64,000 nucleotides of DNA from Pontiella sulfatireligans (lineage in GTDB: Bacteria; Verrucomicrobiota; Kiritimatiellia; Kiritimatiellales; Pontiellaceae): NCBI RefSeq assembly GCF_900890705.1, contig NZ_CAAHFH010000001.1:62001-126000 (forward strand), given 5' to 3'. This document shows positions 43,904 to 53,186 of this stretch, in pieces. The notes under the pieces are model-generated. The model was not told where the DNA came from. It saw nothing but the letters and a program-made list of their open reading frames with translations, and made no database searches. Position 1 is the stretch's first letter, and each line of letters opens with the position of its first letter. The position numbers were made by a program, and so were the translations under genes.

Positions 43904-46900
43904 ATGAAAAAGATTAAACTTTTATGGATGGGCCTGCTGGTAGCGGGACTGACTTTTTCCACTGTGCAGGCGGAATTCATTCAACTCGGCGGAAAGCCCG
44001 GCGTTGCTCCGGTGGTGCCGGGAACGGATTATGTTGTTCAGTTTGACGGTGCCTATACCAATATCGGAAACGGAGCTTTCGGAGCTTCGGGCACACTGGG
44101 AAATTTTTCCGGCATTCCCTCCAGTATGGATTTCTCCTCCCTCTCGCTTACGAACGGCGCCGGACTGGTGGCAACGCTCGCGGATGCCGAAAACGATCCC
44201 GTAACCTACAACGCCTCGTTGCAGATGCGTCCGGGCTCAACCGTCTCCTTTTCGTTCAATGAAGCCGTCAGGCTGAAAGGGGCCGGCTTTGCCGGCGACC
44301 TTCCGACCAATGTCACATGGGGAACGCACTCCGAGGCCATCAGCGGAAACGTGTACGATTTCCAGGATTCGGAATTGGCGATAGGCGAAACGTTGACCTT
44401 CAATGCGCCGCCGGCATTTCGGTTGCTGCACCTTGCATTTGAGACCCTGACCTCAACCACGAATCCTCCGACTGTAACGAATCTAACACTGACGGTGACG
44501 GATCGTGCGGGAACCAATGTGACGGGCACATTGCTGGTGGACTCCGACCACATCCACCTCGAAACAGCATCCCCGACCAACGTGGTGTCCTACAGCTATA
44601 AAGTTGCGCAGCAAACGAGCGAACCCACACCGGCTGAATGGGACGCGCTGGATTCGGCGCCCTTCCACAAGGACATGTGGTTCTACCGGGAGCCGACCAA
44701 CCAGTGGGTGCGCATTTTCGTGGCGGACGCGGCGGGCAGCACGCTCGATGAGGTGGTCGGCTTGCAGGGCGGCGTTCTGACCGCGCCGCCGGACGATCCG
44801 ATTTCGCCGCAGGAGTGGATTGCAGGCGCGCAGGGCGGGGGATACCGCAACCGCAATGTGGATGAATCCTTTGACATCAAGGCCGAGGGCAACATTGTCC
44901 TGAAAAAGAAATACGGCTTTACCGCGTCGCGCATCCACATGGACATGGAGGCTTTCCGAACCGGGGATACTGCCCGCATCGAAGACGAGGTGCGGCGCAT
45001 CAAAATCGAGCTGCGCCACGGCATCTACATTACCATTGCTGCGCAGGGCGATGTCCCGCCGCTCACCGACCCCGCACCGGGCACCGACGGCAAGCCGATG
45101 GACACCTACTCGCATCTGATGGAGCACACCTCCTACACCCCGGAGATGCAGAACCTCTTTTCCAATGCCTGGACATCCGTGGCGGAGGTCTACAAATACT
45201 TTCCCCACCGGGTCTCCTTTGCCTATTTCATCGAGTTGCGCAACGGCGCGCAGTATCCCACGCTGGAGGCGATGCATAACCACATCACGCCTATTATCCG
45301 TTCCATCACGCCGACACGCATCCTCGACTACCAAGGCAAGAGCCGCAACGAGCCGGAGGCCTTCCCGAAGTTCGACCTTTATCTGCCGGCCCTCGAAACT
45401 CCATATGGAGGTTATTATATGTATTCCTTCCACAAGGGATTCGGCGGGGCTAACGATGCGTGGTACCGCAGTCAGCAGGATCGCAACCTGAGCTTCCTTC
45501 AGCCCGGGATCGATTATTGCAACGCCAATCCCGGCAAGGCGGTTTTTATGGATGTCTACAACCACACGCAGGGCTTCTACATGCGGGCGCAACGCATCCA
45601 GCACGTCAAGGAGTTCTACGACAAGCTCTCTTCCACACCGGTGCCGATCCCTTCGATCTGCGCTGATTTTCCAGACAGCAATATGTCGGTGGACTGGCAG
45701 TATGACGATCTGGGCAATTTCCGGCCGGAAAGCTACTACAGCAAAATCACCCTCGAAATCCTCAACGGCGATTCGTTTGTGGATGCCAATGACCGCGACG
45801 GCGATACGCTGAGCAACGACGAAGAGGCCGCGTTGGGCACCGATTCCGACTGGGCCGATACGGACTATGACGGCATGTATGACCACGTGGAAGTTCAGTT
45901 CGGCTTTGACCCGCTCGACCCGCGTGACGGCATCGATCCGTGGAATCAGAAATATGGCGGCGATGCCGACGGCGACGGCATCCTCAATGCCTGGGAAGTT
46001 CACTATCCCGGCCTGGATCCGTTCAACCCGAATGATGCGCGAACCGACCTGGACGGCGATACGCTTCTTTCGGTTTATGAAGCGTGGGCCCGCACCGAGG
46101 CCGACAATTCCCGCAATGCCGAATCGAACGAGGAGGATGACAGCGATGGCGACGGCACCCTGGATGCCGCCGAATGGGCGGCGGGAACCAACCCGCTCGA
46201 CGACGAGGATCCCGACCTGGACGGCATCATCAGCGGCGATACCCGTCCGTTCATTTCGGATGCGGCCAACGTGATCCGCTATGAATTCAATGCCGCCGCC
46301 GCGGACACCGCCCGCTACGGCGCGGACAATGCCGGCACGCTGCTCGGCGGTGCGATAGTCACGAACGGCATGCTCCAACTGGGCTCCGGCGATTCCGCAG
46401 CCATTCCCTCAACCGACCTCACGGTCACCGATGGGCATGGCGTCTATCTGCGCTTCAATGCGGTCAACCTGCCGCACGACTATCAGGTGATCTATTCGGA
46501 GGGCGACGCCACGAATGGCCTGGCAGTCTATCTTTATAAAAATGAAGTGTGGGCCGGCTGTTGGGTCGATAGCGTGGTGCACCACCTGCCGCTCGGCACG
46601 GTCGTCCCCGGACAATGGCACATGGCAGCGCTGTCCTTTGACGGCGGGGAAGGGGGGGCGCTGATCCCGTGGCTGACCGGTTATTTCGACGGCGTCCGGG
46701 TTCCGGGTTCACCCATTGTTCCAACCTTTGGAAGTTTGAACGCCCGTTCCTCCGCCACGCTGGGAACGACCGGAACCCTTCCGTTGACCCGCAGCGGCCT
46801 TGGTGGCGCCGAACTGGTTTCGGGCATAGGTTTCAACGGCTGGATCGATGATGTGAATGTGTTTAACCGAGTGCTCTACGACATCGACGTGAGCATGCTC

Positions 46901-47404
46901 GGCGACCGGCTCTACGCCTTCGACACGGATGCCGACGGCGTGCTCGACATCTCCGATGCCTTCCCCGGAAACGGTTCGGAAACACGCGATGCCGACCACG
47001 ACGGAATCGGCGACAGCGCCGACCTCGACGACGACAACGACGGCATGAGCGATGCCCTCGAAAATCTGTATGGGTTTGACCCGCTCGATCCGTCCGACGC
47101 CGACGGGGATGAGGATGAAGATGGCATGAGCAACGGGGATGAAATATTCGCCGGAACCCATCCGGTCAATCCAGATTCGCTCTTCATGATTTCGTCGCTC
47201 GATGCAGGCAGCCTGGAGTCGTTGCTCCAGTGGTCGAGCATATCCGGCAGAACCTATGCCGTTGAATATTCGGACGATCTATTGACGTGGTCACCTTTGC
47301 CGGACGCTGAGAGTCTGCTGGCGAGCGGGATCGAAACCGGGGTCATCGACAGCAACGAAACCATCGATGTCCGCTTTTATCGCGTGGGTGTTCTACCTGA
47401 ATAG
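43904..47404 (+). CDS. giant secreted protein: GH5-like barrel, TSP3 repeats, LamG
   Basis: This 1166-residue protein starts at ATG 43904 behind GAGGGGCC. ATG 43883 is the alternative. Signal peptide to about residue 23. A unique N-terminal beta domain (about 24-190) precedes a GH5-like barrel (about 200-620) with ASRIHMDMEAF, ELRHGIYITIAAQGD and HRVSFAYFIELRNG, where the Glu matches the acid/base. AVFMDVYNHTQGF stands where the nucleophile Glu is expected. DxDxDG repeats (about 627-780), a LamG-like domain (about 790-1000) and more repeats (DTDADGVLD to DEDEDGMSN) follow. The C-terminal module is YAVEYSDDLLTWSPLPD to FYRVGVLPE. The large antisense frame here is a shadow. It is paralogous to the genes at 27990 and 47457. 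Confidence 0.85.
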   Translation: MKKIKLLWMGLLVAGLTFSTVQAEFIQLGGKPGVAPVVPGTDYVVQFDGAYTNIGNGAFGASGTLGNFSGIPSSMDFSSLSLTNGAGLVATLADAENDPVTYNASLQMRPGSTVSFSFNEAVRLKGAGFAGDLPTNVTWGTHSEAISGNVYDFQDSELAIGETLTFNAPPAFRLLHLAFETLTSTTNPPTVTNLTLTVTDRAGTNVTGTLLVDSDHIHLETASPTNVVSYSYKVAQQTSEPTPAEWDALDSAPFHKDMWFYREPTNQWVRIFVADAAGSTLDEVVGLQGGVLTAPPDDPISPQEWIAGAQGGGYRNRNVDESFDIKAEGNIVLKKKYGFTASRIHMDMEAFRTGDTARIEDEVRRIKIELRHGIYITIAAQGDVPPLTDPAPGTDGKPMDTYSHLMEHTSYTPEMQNLFSNAWTSVAEVYKYFPHRVSFAYFIELRNGAQYPTLEAMHNHITPIIRSITPTRILDYQGKSRNEPEAFPKFDLYLPALETPYGGYYMYSFHKGFGGANDAWYRSQQDRNLSFLQPGIDYCNANPGKAVFMDVYNHTQGFYMRAQRIQHVKEFYDKLSSTPVPIPSICADFPDSNMSVDWQYDDLGNFRPESYYSKITLEILNGDSFVDANDRDGDTLSNDEEAALGTDSDWADTDYDGMYDHVEVQFGFDPLDPRDGIDPWNQKYGGDADGDGILNAWEVHYPGLDPFNPNDARTDLDGDTLLSVYEAWARTEADNSRNAESNEEDDSDGDGTLDAAEWAAGTNPLDDEDPDLDGIISGDTRPFISDAANVIRYEFNAAAADTARYGADNAGTLLGGAIVTNGMLQLGSGDSAAIPSTDLTVTDGHGVYLRFNAVNLPHDYQVIYSEGDATNGLAVYLYKNEVWAGCWVDSVVHHLPLGTVVPGQWHMAALSFDGGEGGALIPWLTGYFDGVRVPGSPIVPTFGSLNARSSATLGTTGTLPLTRSGLGGAELVSGIGFNGWIDDVNVFNRVLYDIDVSMLGDRLYAFDTDADGVLDISDAFPGNGSETRDADHDGIGDSADLDDDNDGMSDALENLYGFDPLDPSDADGDEDEDGMSNGDEIFAGTHPVNPDSLFMISSLDAGSLESLLQWSSISGRTYAVEYSDDLLTWSPLPDAESLLASGIETGVIDSNETIDVRFYRVGVLPE

Positions 47405-47456
47405 TAAAAAAATGCGAAGGATGGCAGGAGCAGTTGTGATGGAAAATGGAGACGGA

Positions 47457-50400
47457 ATGAAAAACAGGAAGCTTCTAGGGATGGGCCTCGTGATGGCGGG
47501 TATGTTTATTTCCTCTTCGCATGCGGCCCCGGTGATTACCGTGATTAACCGGGCGGGAACGGATGTCAGCGGGCAAACCTTGATTGCATCCGATCACATC
47601 CACATCAGCACAACCTCCTCGGTGCCTGTGGAGGCCTATGCCTACAAATGTCTCGTACAATCCGCCGAACCAACGGAAGGGGAATGGACGGCCGTCGCGA
47701 GCCAGAAATTTTATGAAGACCTCTATTTTTACATGGAGCCCGCCACGCAGTGGGTTCAGGTCTCGGTGACCGACACCAATGCGAGTTCCACGAACGCCGT
47801 GTATGGATTGGCCGCGGGCATCCTGACCGCCGCCCCCGATGATCCGATCCTGCCGGCGGATTATGTCGCCGCCATGAAAGAAGGGTTTATCGAGGAGCCC
47901 AAAGATATGCCGGAAGATGATATTGTCGCCACAAAAAAAGGGGGATTCGGTCACTTTCGGATTCACTGGGGCAAAGACATCTACACCGCGGCAGAGCTCA
48001 AGGTAGCCGTTGCAAAGGTGATGCGTCACGGGCTTTACTGCCATCCGGCGCTCAGTTCACCGGAGGATTTTGACAAGTGGCGCACGGCGATCGGCGAGAT
48101 CCAGTTTTTTTCACACCGCATGGCGATCGAACCCTGCCTGGAGCATGGTTATGACCTCGAACTCGACGAGTATTATCGGGATCTGACCGAAGAGACCAGG
48201 TTCTATCCGGGCAATGCCAACCGGATCATGATTTATCACACTCATAATTTAAATGACCTCCCGAACTTGACCGCTCCGTATGCCGACCTCAATCCGGATG
48301 ACGGCATCACCACCGGATCAGGAGACTATTATTTCTATGCCGGGCATTCCCCCGGAAACTGGCTCAACACGAAACACTTGGACAGCGAGGCGGACAAACT
48401 CTGGTGGGAAGAGAATGCCGACCTGGTTCTGAATCAGATGAACATTCTCGACAAACCCGTTTTGGTGGATGCCTCCAAGATTGAAGACTCCCGCTATCTG
48501 AGCGGATACAAACCCAGCGCCCTGCGGGCCTACCAATATCAGCGCCAATATCTCGATGATCGGGCCAGATACAAGGTCAACCGAACCTTCCTCACCATGG
48601 GAGCGTATATCGAAGATGGCGAATACACCGATGCGAAAGCATGGCAAATGGTCATCGCTGGTGGACGCGGCGACATCATCCGCCCGAACGACCCCGACGG
48701 GGATCTGGTTTCGACCTATGATGAAATCAACGTGTATGGCACCGATCCCTACGACTGCGACTCCGACTGGGACAACATCATGGATACCTTCGAATGCGGC
48801 TGGGTGCCGGGGCTCAATCCCAACGATCCGCGCGACGGATTCCCCACCTTGGTCAAAGGCTCTTTAACCAACTTTACCGATCGTTCGATCAATGCCGATA
48901 TGGATGGGGATGGCCTTGGGAATGCATGGGAGCTCTTAGCCGCCGTGCCCGCGACATCCGACCCTGCCACCACCGAATGGAGTTTTCACATTGACGACCC
49001 GAGCGATGCAGAACAGGACCTTGATCACGACCTGCTGATCAACTTTTGGGATACGGGAAAAATCGGACCTTATAGTGGCCGAGATGCCAACGACCTCAAT
49101 GTGGAAGGGCTTCAAAATTTTGATCGGGGCGAAAATAATATTGATGAGATTCTGGCGGGAACCTGGTACAGAGACACCACCGACGATGACGAGGACGGCC
49201 TCGTTGGAGAAGGAATCGATCTCGTGCCTTATGTCGGCGACCGCGAATTTGCGGTTCGGTTTACATTTAACGAATCGATCTCCGGCTCGACTCTTGCCAA
49301 TACGGCCTCTATGGGTTCAACCGATTATCTGGCCACCCCGCTCCCCGACGGCACGCTGGTTGGAAGCCTCTCCGGCTATGCCGACCGGGTACTCGACTGC
49401 TCTGAGGGAAGCGGATTCATCCATGCGCCGGCCACCCACCTTGGCAGCGTATCCAACCGCTCCGTCAGCCTGTGGTTTGCGGCCACCGAGTTCGGTGGCG
49501 AGGCCGAGCCCTATCAGGTGCTGTACAAGGATGGCGATACGTCCGCCGGCCGATCGATCTACCTCAACCAGAACAAGCTCTGGATCGGGATCTGGGCGAC
49601 GAGCAACAGTACGCTTCTGGAAACACACATCGATCTTCATGCCACCGACGGCGTCCCCGCGTTGGAAAGCAACCAGTGGTATGCGGTGACTCTCGTATCG
49701 GATGGCGCTACGGAATCCCTGCGCGGCTATCTGTTTAAAGACAATGCCTGGCTCACCCGGGTTGAAGCCACCGATCTCGGGATCGGCCTTATCGACAGTG
49801 CCTCCGGAAAAACCACCTTCTGCGGATCCGATGATTCCAGCCGGTTCTGGGATCCGTCAGCGGGCGCCTCTGTTGTGCGGAGCGGCGCCTATTTCAAGGG
49901 CTATCTGGACGACTCGCTCATCTGGAACCGCTCCCTGACCGATGTCGAAACCTCCTGGCTCTCTAGAGACTTCATCTTTGAGCCCAAGACGGTCGCGCTG
50001 CCGGCCGCACCGTTGGCTCGCGACGACCGCCTCCATGTAACGCCCGAAGAGGAAACCACCCTGTGGGTGCTCGACAACGACATCGACATCAACGGCGACC
50101 CCATTTCGATCACGAGCTTTACACCGCCTCAACACGGCACGCTGACCCAAATCGATTCGACCTCGTTCATCTATACGCCCGATGAGGATTATGCAGGAGA
50201 GGATACCTTCACCTACATCGCCACAGACGGAACCTCCCTCAGCGAGACGGCCACCGTCACGCTGGAGGTGTATGTCGGCCATTTCCGTACGCACCGCGGA
50301 ACGGCCACCCTCAAGCGCGGCTGGGAAAGCACCACGCTAACCGCAGGCGTTGACTATCATCTGGAGCGTTCCTCCACCGCGGCGAATGCCTTTATCCGGC

Positions 50401-53117
50401 TGGTTGGAAACCGGTTGTGCGGCGGTGCTAACACCGAAGGCGTCGTCTCCATCAAACCCGGCCATCAATTGGCCTTTATCGAGAATCCCAGCAACCTGGC
50501 CGACTCCATCACCATCTCCCGCGAAGGCGTGTATAAAGGAACCCGGAAAGGCCCGAGCCGGGACTTCATGTACGATCAGGTCGTCAACTGGGAGATTCTC
50601 GAATACATTGGCCCCGCCAATGGTCGGAATGCCATGGTCGTCCGCGACCAGGCCATGATAACCACCAATACCGCCAGCGCGGTCAACAGCATCCTGGATC
50701 CAAACAAAACCGTGGTCTTTATTAGCGGCCAGGCCAGCGGATCCGATAGTGCATATCTCTACCATGCGTTGCATACCGCCGAGCTCAACGCATCGAACCA
50801 GCCCATCTTCAGCCGCATGGATGGCTCAGCCATAAACGGAATGGGCATCGTGAGCTACGCGGTCGTCGAATTCACTGGCTCCAACTGGGCCCCCGTCCGG
50901 CGGATCGAGCAGGACTTTGCCAGCTCAAGCACCACGACGGCCGCCATCACCCCGCCGCTGCGGGAGGTATCCAAAGCATTCCTGCATGTCCAGCAGCGAG
51001 CCACCAACTCGGGAGCCGATCACGACACCGGAAACGTCTGGATCAGCGATGCCGATGAGCTCTCCTTCTCCATGCCCGTTTCAGCCAATAACCACGCCGT
51101 CGTCTGGGTGGTTGAAAATCTTGAATCGGATCCTGAGATTGCGATGAATGTGCAGCAGCTATCGAATCAAACGCGCACCGCAAATACAGCAGCGCCCTCG
51201 CCGGATGTTTGGACCCAACCCATCCAGCCTGTTTCTGCCACGGAAAACGCGTCAATCATGGGAGAATGCGCGCATACCGCCCAATCCGCCGGAAGCAATA
51301 ATACCTTCTCGGAGGGTCAGGTTCTATTCTCGCTGGCAAACCCTCAGGAAGTTTCCTGCTGGCATGTGTCGCGGGCGAAAAACCTGACCTATTCCTTCTC
51401 CGTGGTAGAATGGCCCAGAATGCCGCGCATACCGCCGCCGGATATCGCACGGTATAATTTCCCAAGCGGAAGCATGGTATCCATTGATTCGGAGAACAAC
51501 TCGATGGCGTCCGATGCCGTGCCTCATGCCTCGGCATTTGATGCCGCCACCTCCGCCGACGGATCGCTGCTGGCCACCACCGGCGGACTGTCGCCCTCTG
51601 GCGAACCGATCCTTGCGTTTACGGTAGCCGCCGACCCCGGAACCACCGTGAGTTTGGATGAGTTATCCTATAACTGGCTCGCCCGGGCCGACCATGCCGC
51701 AACCCACACCACCCGGGTTTGGTGCAGCGTCAATGGCGGCGCCAATACGGAGGTGGCCAGCGCCACGCTCTCGCCGACGCTTGCAACCGCCACCGTGGTC
51801 AGCAATCTGGTCGTTGATCTTTCCGCCTCTCAATTCCAGCGCGTCACATCGGCAACGATTCAGGTTTATCATGAAACCGACGGATCGCCGGGAGCCCATT
51901 ACGGAGCCCTGCTGAGCAGCGCGTCCCACGGCGACTTCCTCGGCTTGACCGGAGTCGAAGCAGAAACCTACCAGGATGTCACGCTGACGCGCAACGTTCG
52001 CGACACCGACAACGACTCCATCGATGATGATTTGGATCCCGACGACGACGGCGATCAACTCACCGATGCCGAGGAAGCCGCTCTCGGAACCAATCCTTTG
52101 CTGGCCGACAGCGACGGGGCTGGCATAAATGACGGCGCCGAGGTAGCCGCCGGAAGCAATCCCATGAACCCGATGGATGACGACTACTGGATTCCGGGCG
52201 GCGAAATGATTCAGTTCGCCTGCAACAGAGATGCTCCGATATTAGATCTATACAACCCGGACGTTACGGGAGGGATGAGCTTCAGCAGCGGGATCTGGAC
52301 CAATGCCCGGACGGCAACCAGCGGAGATGACAGCCAATCGATCATGTCGGACGATGGATTTATGACGTTTGACCCGACCGGAGCAAACCTGATTATTTAT
52401 GCAACGGCCTACACCAACTTGACCGAGGAATCCACTTTTGGCGGGAATCTTGCCAACCTTGGGGTCGATGGCGGAGCGGATAGCCGGAAGGTCGATGTGG
52501 ATGAGCGAATCGTGTTCCGCTTCAATCAAGAGGTGGCCTTGAAGCACATCCAATTTGCCGGCGCGCGAGACTTTACCCTCAGCTGGGGCGATGGCCAGAG
52601 CAACTCGCTGATTGGGACGAGCTCCTATACGTTTGACGCAACCGAACGGCTTCCGCAAGACGCCACGCTGACGGTTACTGGCGACAGCGGTTCTCAAGGG
52701 TTCACCGCGTTGATCGTCGAATTGATCGGGACACGCGCAGACTCCGACGAAGACGGTATGCCCGATATCGCTGAAACCTTCTACGGCTTCAAGCCGGACG
52801 ATCCAGCGGATGCAAACGGGGATGCTGATGCAGACGGCATGTCGAACGGCAATGAGCTGTTTGCCGGAACCCTTCCGAACGATCCTGAATCCGTATTTGC
52901 GATCTCGGGGCTCTATACCGGCGTCGCATCGAATCAGTTGCTGTGGATGAGTGTGCCGGGCAGAACCTACTTTGTGGAATATTCAACCAATCTGAACGAG
53001 TGGCTTCTTTTGCCCGGCGCGGAAAATGTTTTGGCGGTTGATGTTGATTCAATGATCACGGATACAAATTCGATGGAAGCCGTTCGTTTTTATCGTGCCG
53101 GAGTTTGGTCTGAGTAG
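47457..53117 (+). CDS. giant secreted protein: GH5-like barrel, TSP3, LamG, Ig-like and an unknown domain
   Basis: This 1886-residue protein is the largest in the window. ATG 47457 follows GGAGACGG, and the signal peptide ends SSHA-APVI. A GH5-like barrel (about 25-400) has GHFRIHWGKDI, VMRHGLYCHPALS and HRMAIEPCLEHG. KPVLVDASK replaces the usual nucleophile strand. DxDxDG repeats (about 410-560), a LamG-like domain (about 598-840) and a cadherin/VCBS-like domain (about 854-937, VLDNDIDINGDPISI) follow. Residues about 940-1325 form a region I cannot assign (FRTHRGTATLKRGW at its start). Then come a beta domain, more repeats, another beta domain and the C-terminal module ending FYRAGVWSE. It is probably a surface or extracellular glycan-interacting protein. 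Catalysis by the barrel is doubtful. Confidence 0.85.
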   Translation: MKNRKLLGMGLVMAGMFISSSHAAPVITVINRAGTDVSGQTLIASDHIHISTTSSVPVEAYAYKCLVQSAEPTEGEWTAVASQKFYEDLYFYMEPATQWVQVSVTDTNASSTNAVYGLAAGILTAAPDDPILPADYVAAMKEGFIEEPKDMPEDDIVATKKGGFGHFRIHWGKDIYTAAELKVAVAKVMRHGLYCHPALSSPEDFDKWRTAIGEIQFFSHRMAIEPCLEHGYDLELDEYYRDLTEETRFYPGNANRIMIYHTHNLNDLPNLTAPYADLNPDDGITTGSGDYYFYAGHSPGNWLNTKHLDSEADKLWWEENADLVLNQMNILDKPVLVDASKIEDSRYLSGYKPSALRAYQYQRQYLDDRARYKVNRTFLTMGAYIEDGEYTDAKAWQMVIAGGRGDIIRPNDPDGDLVSTYDEINVYGTDPYDCDSDWDNIMDTFECGWVPGLNPNDPRDGFPTLVKGSLTNFTDRSINADMDGDGLGNAWELLAAVPATSDPATTEWSFHIDDPSDAEQDLDHDLLINFWDTGKIGPYSGRDANDLNVEGLQNFDRGENNIDEILAGTWYRDTTDDDEDGLVGEGIDLVPYVGDREFAVRFTFNESISGSTLANTASMGSTDYLATPLPDGTLVGSLSGYADRVLDCSEGSGFIHAPATHLGSVSNRSVSLWFAATEFGGEAEPYQVLYKDGDTSAGRSIYLNQNKLWIGIWATSNSTLLETHIDLHATDGVPALESNQWYAVTLVSDGATESLRGYLFKDNAWLTRVEATDLGIGLIDSASGKTTFCGSDDSSRFWDPSAGASVVRSGAYFKGYLDDSLIWNRSLTDVETSWLSRDFIFEPKTVALPAAPLARDDRLHVTPEEETTLWVLDNDIDINGDPISITSFTPPQHGTLTQIDSTSFIYTPDEDYAGEDTFTYIATDGTSLSETATVTLEVYVGHFRTHRGTATLKRGWESTTLTAGVDYHLERSSTAANAFIRLVGNRLCGGANTEGVVSIKPGHQLAFIENPSNLADSITISREGVYKGTRKGPSRDFMYDQVVNWEILEYIGPANGRNAMVVRDQAMITTNTASAVNSILDPNKTVVFISGQASGSDSAYLYHALHTAELNASNQPIFSRMDGSAINGMGIVSYAVVEFTGSNWAPVRRIEQDFASSSTTTAAITPPLREVSKAFLHVQQRATNSGADHDTGNVWISDADELSFSMPVSANNHAVVWVVENLESDPEIAMNVQQLSNQTRTANTAAPSPDVWTQPIQPVSATENASIMGECAHTAQSAGSNNTFSEGQVLFSLANPQEVSCWHVSRAKNLTYSFSVVEWPRMPRIPPPDIARYNFPSGSMVSIDSENNSMASDAVPHASAFDAATSADGSLLATTGGLSPSGEPILAFTVAADPGTTVSLDELSYNWLARADHAATHTTRVWCSVNGGANTEVASATLSPTLATATVVSNLVVDLSASQFQRVTSATIQVYHETDGSPGAHYGALLSSASHGDFLGLTGVEAETYQDVTLTRNVRDTDNDSIDDDLDPDDDGDQLTDAEEAALGTNPLLADSDGAGINDGAEVAAGSNPMNPMDDDYWIPGGEMIQFACNRDAPILDLYNPDVTGGMSFSSGIWTNARTATSGDDSQSIMSDDGFMTFDPTGANLIIYATAYTNLTEESTFGGNLANLGVDGGADSRKVDVDERIVFRFNQEVALKHIQFAGARDFTLSWGDGQSNSLIGTSSYTFDATERLPQDATLTVTGDSGSQGFTALIVELIGTRADSDEDGMPDIAETFYGFKPDDPADANGDADADGMSNGNELFAGTLPNDPESVFAISGLYTGVASNQLLWMSVPGRTYFVEYSTNLNEWLLLPGAENVLAVDVDSMITDTNSMEAVRFYRAGVWSE

Positions 53118-53186
53118 CGGTGCTGTCTAGTTTTGGCGAAGCGGTGACGTCAATAAGTGTAGGCTTTAATTTGGATGGGATGGGGA

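Noticed and set aside
44483..46378. A 631-codon open frame on the minus strand inside the giant barrel protein gene
   Set aside because: It is an antisense shadow. The plus strand has a signal peptide, recognisable domains and a ribosome site, while the minus frame has no family match. The same holds for long antisense frames at 15299-16270, 22815-24062, 24737-25711, 33241-34332 and 62394-63536.
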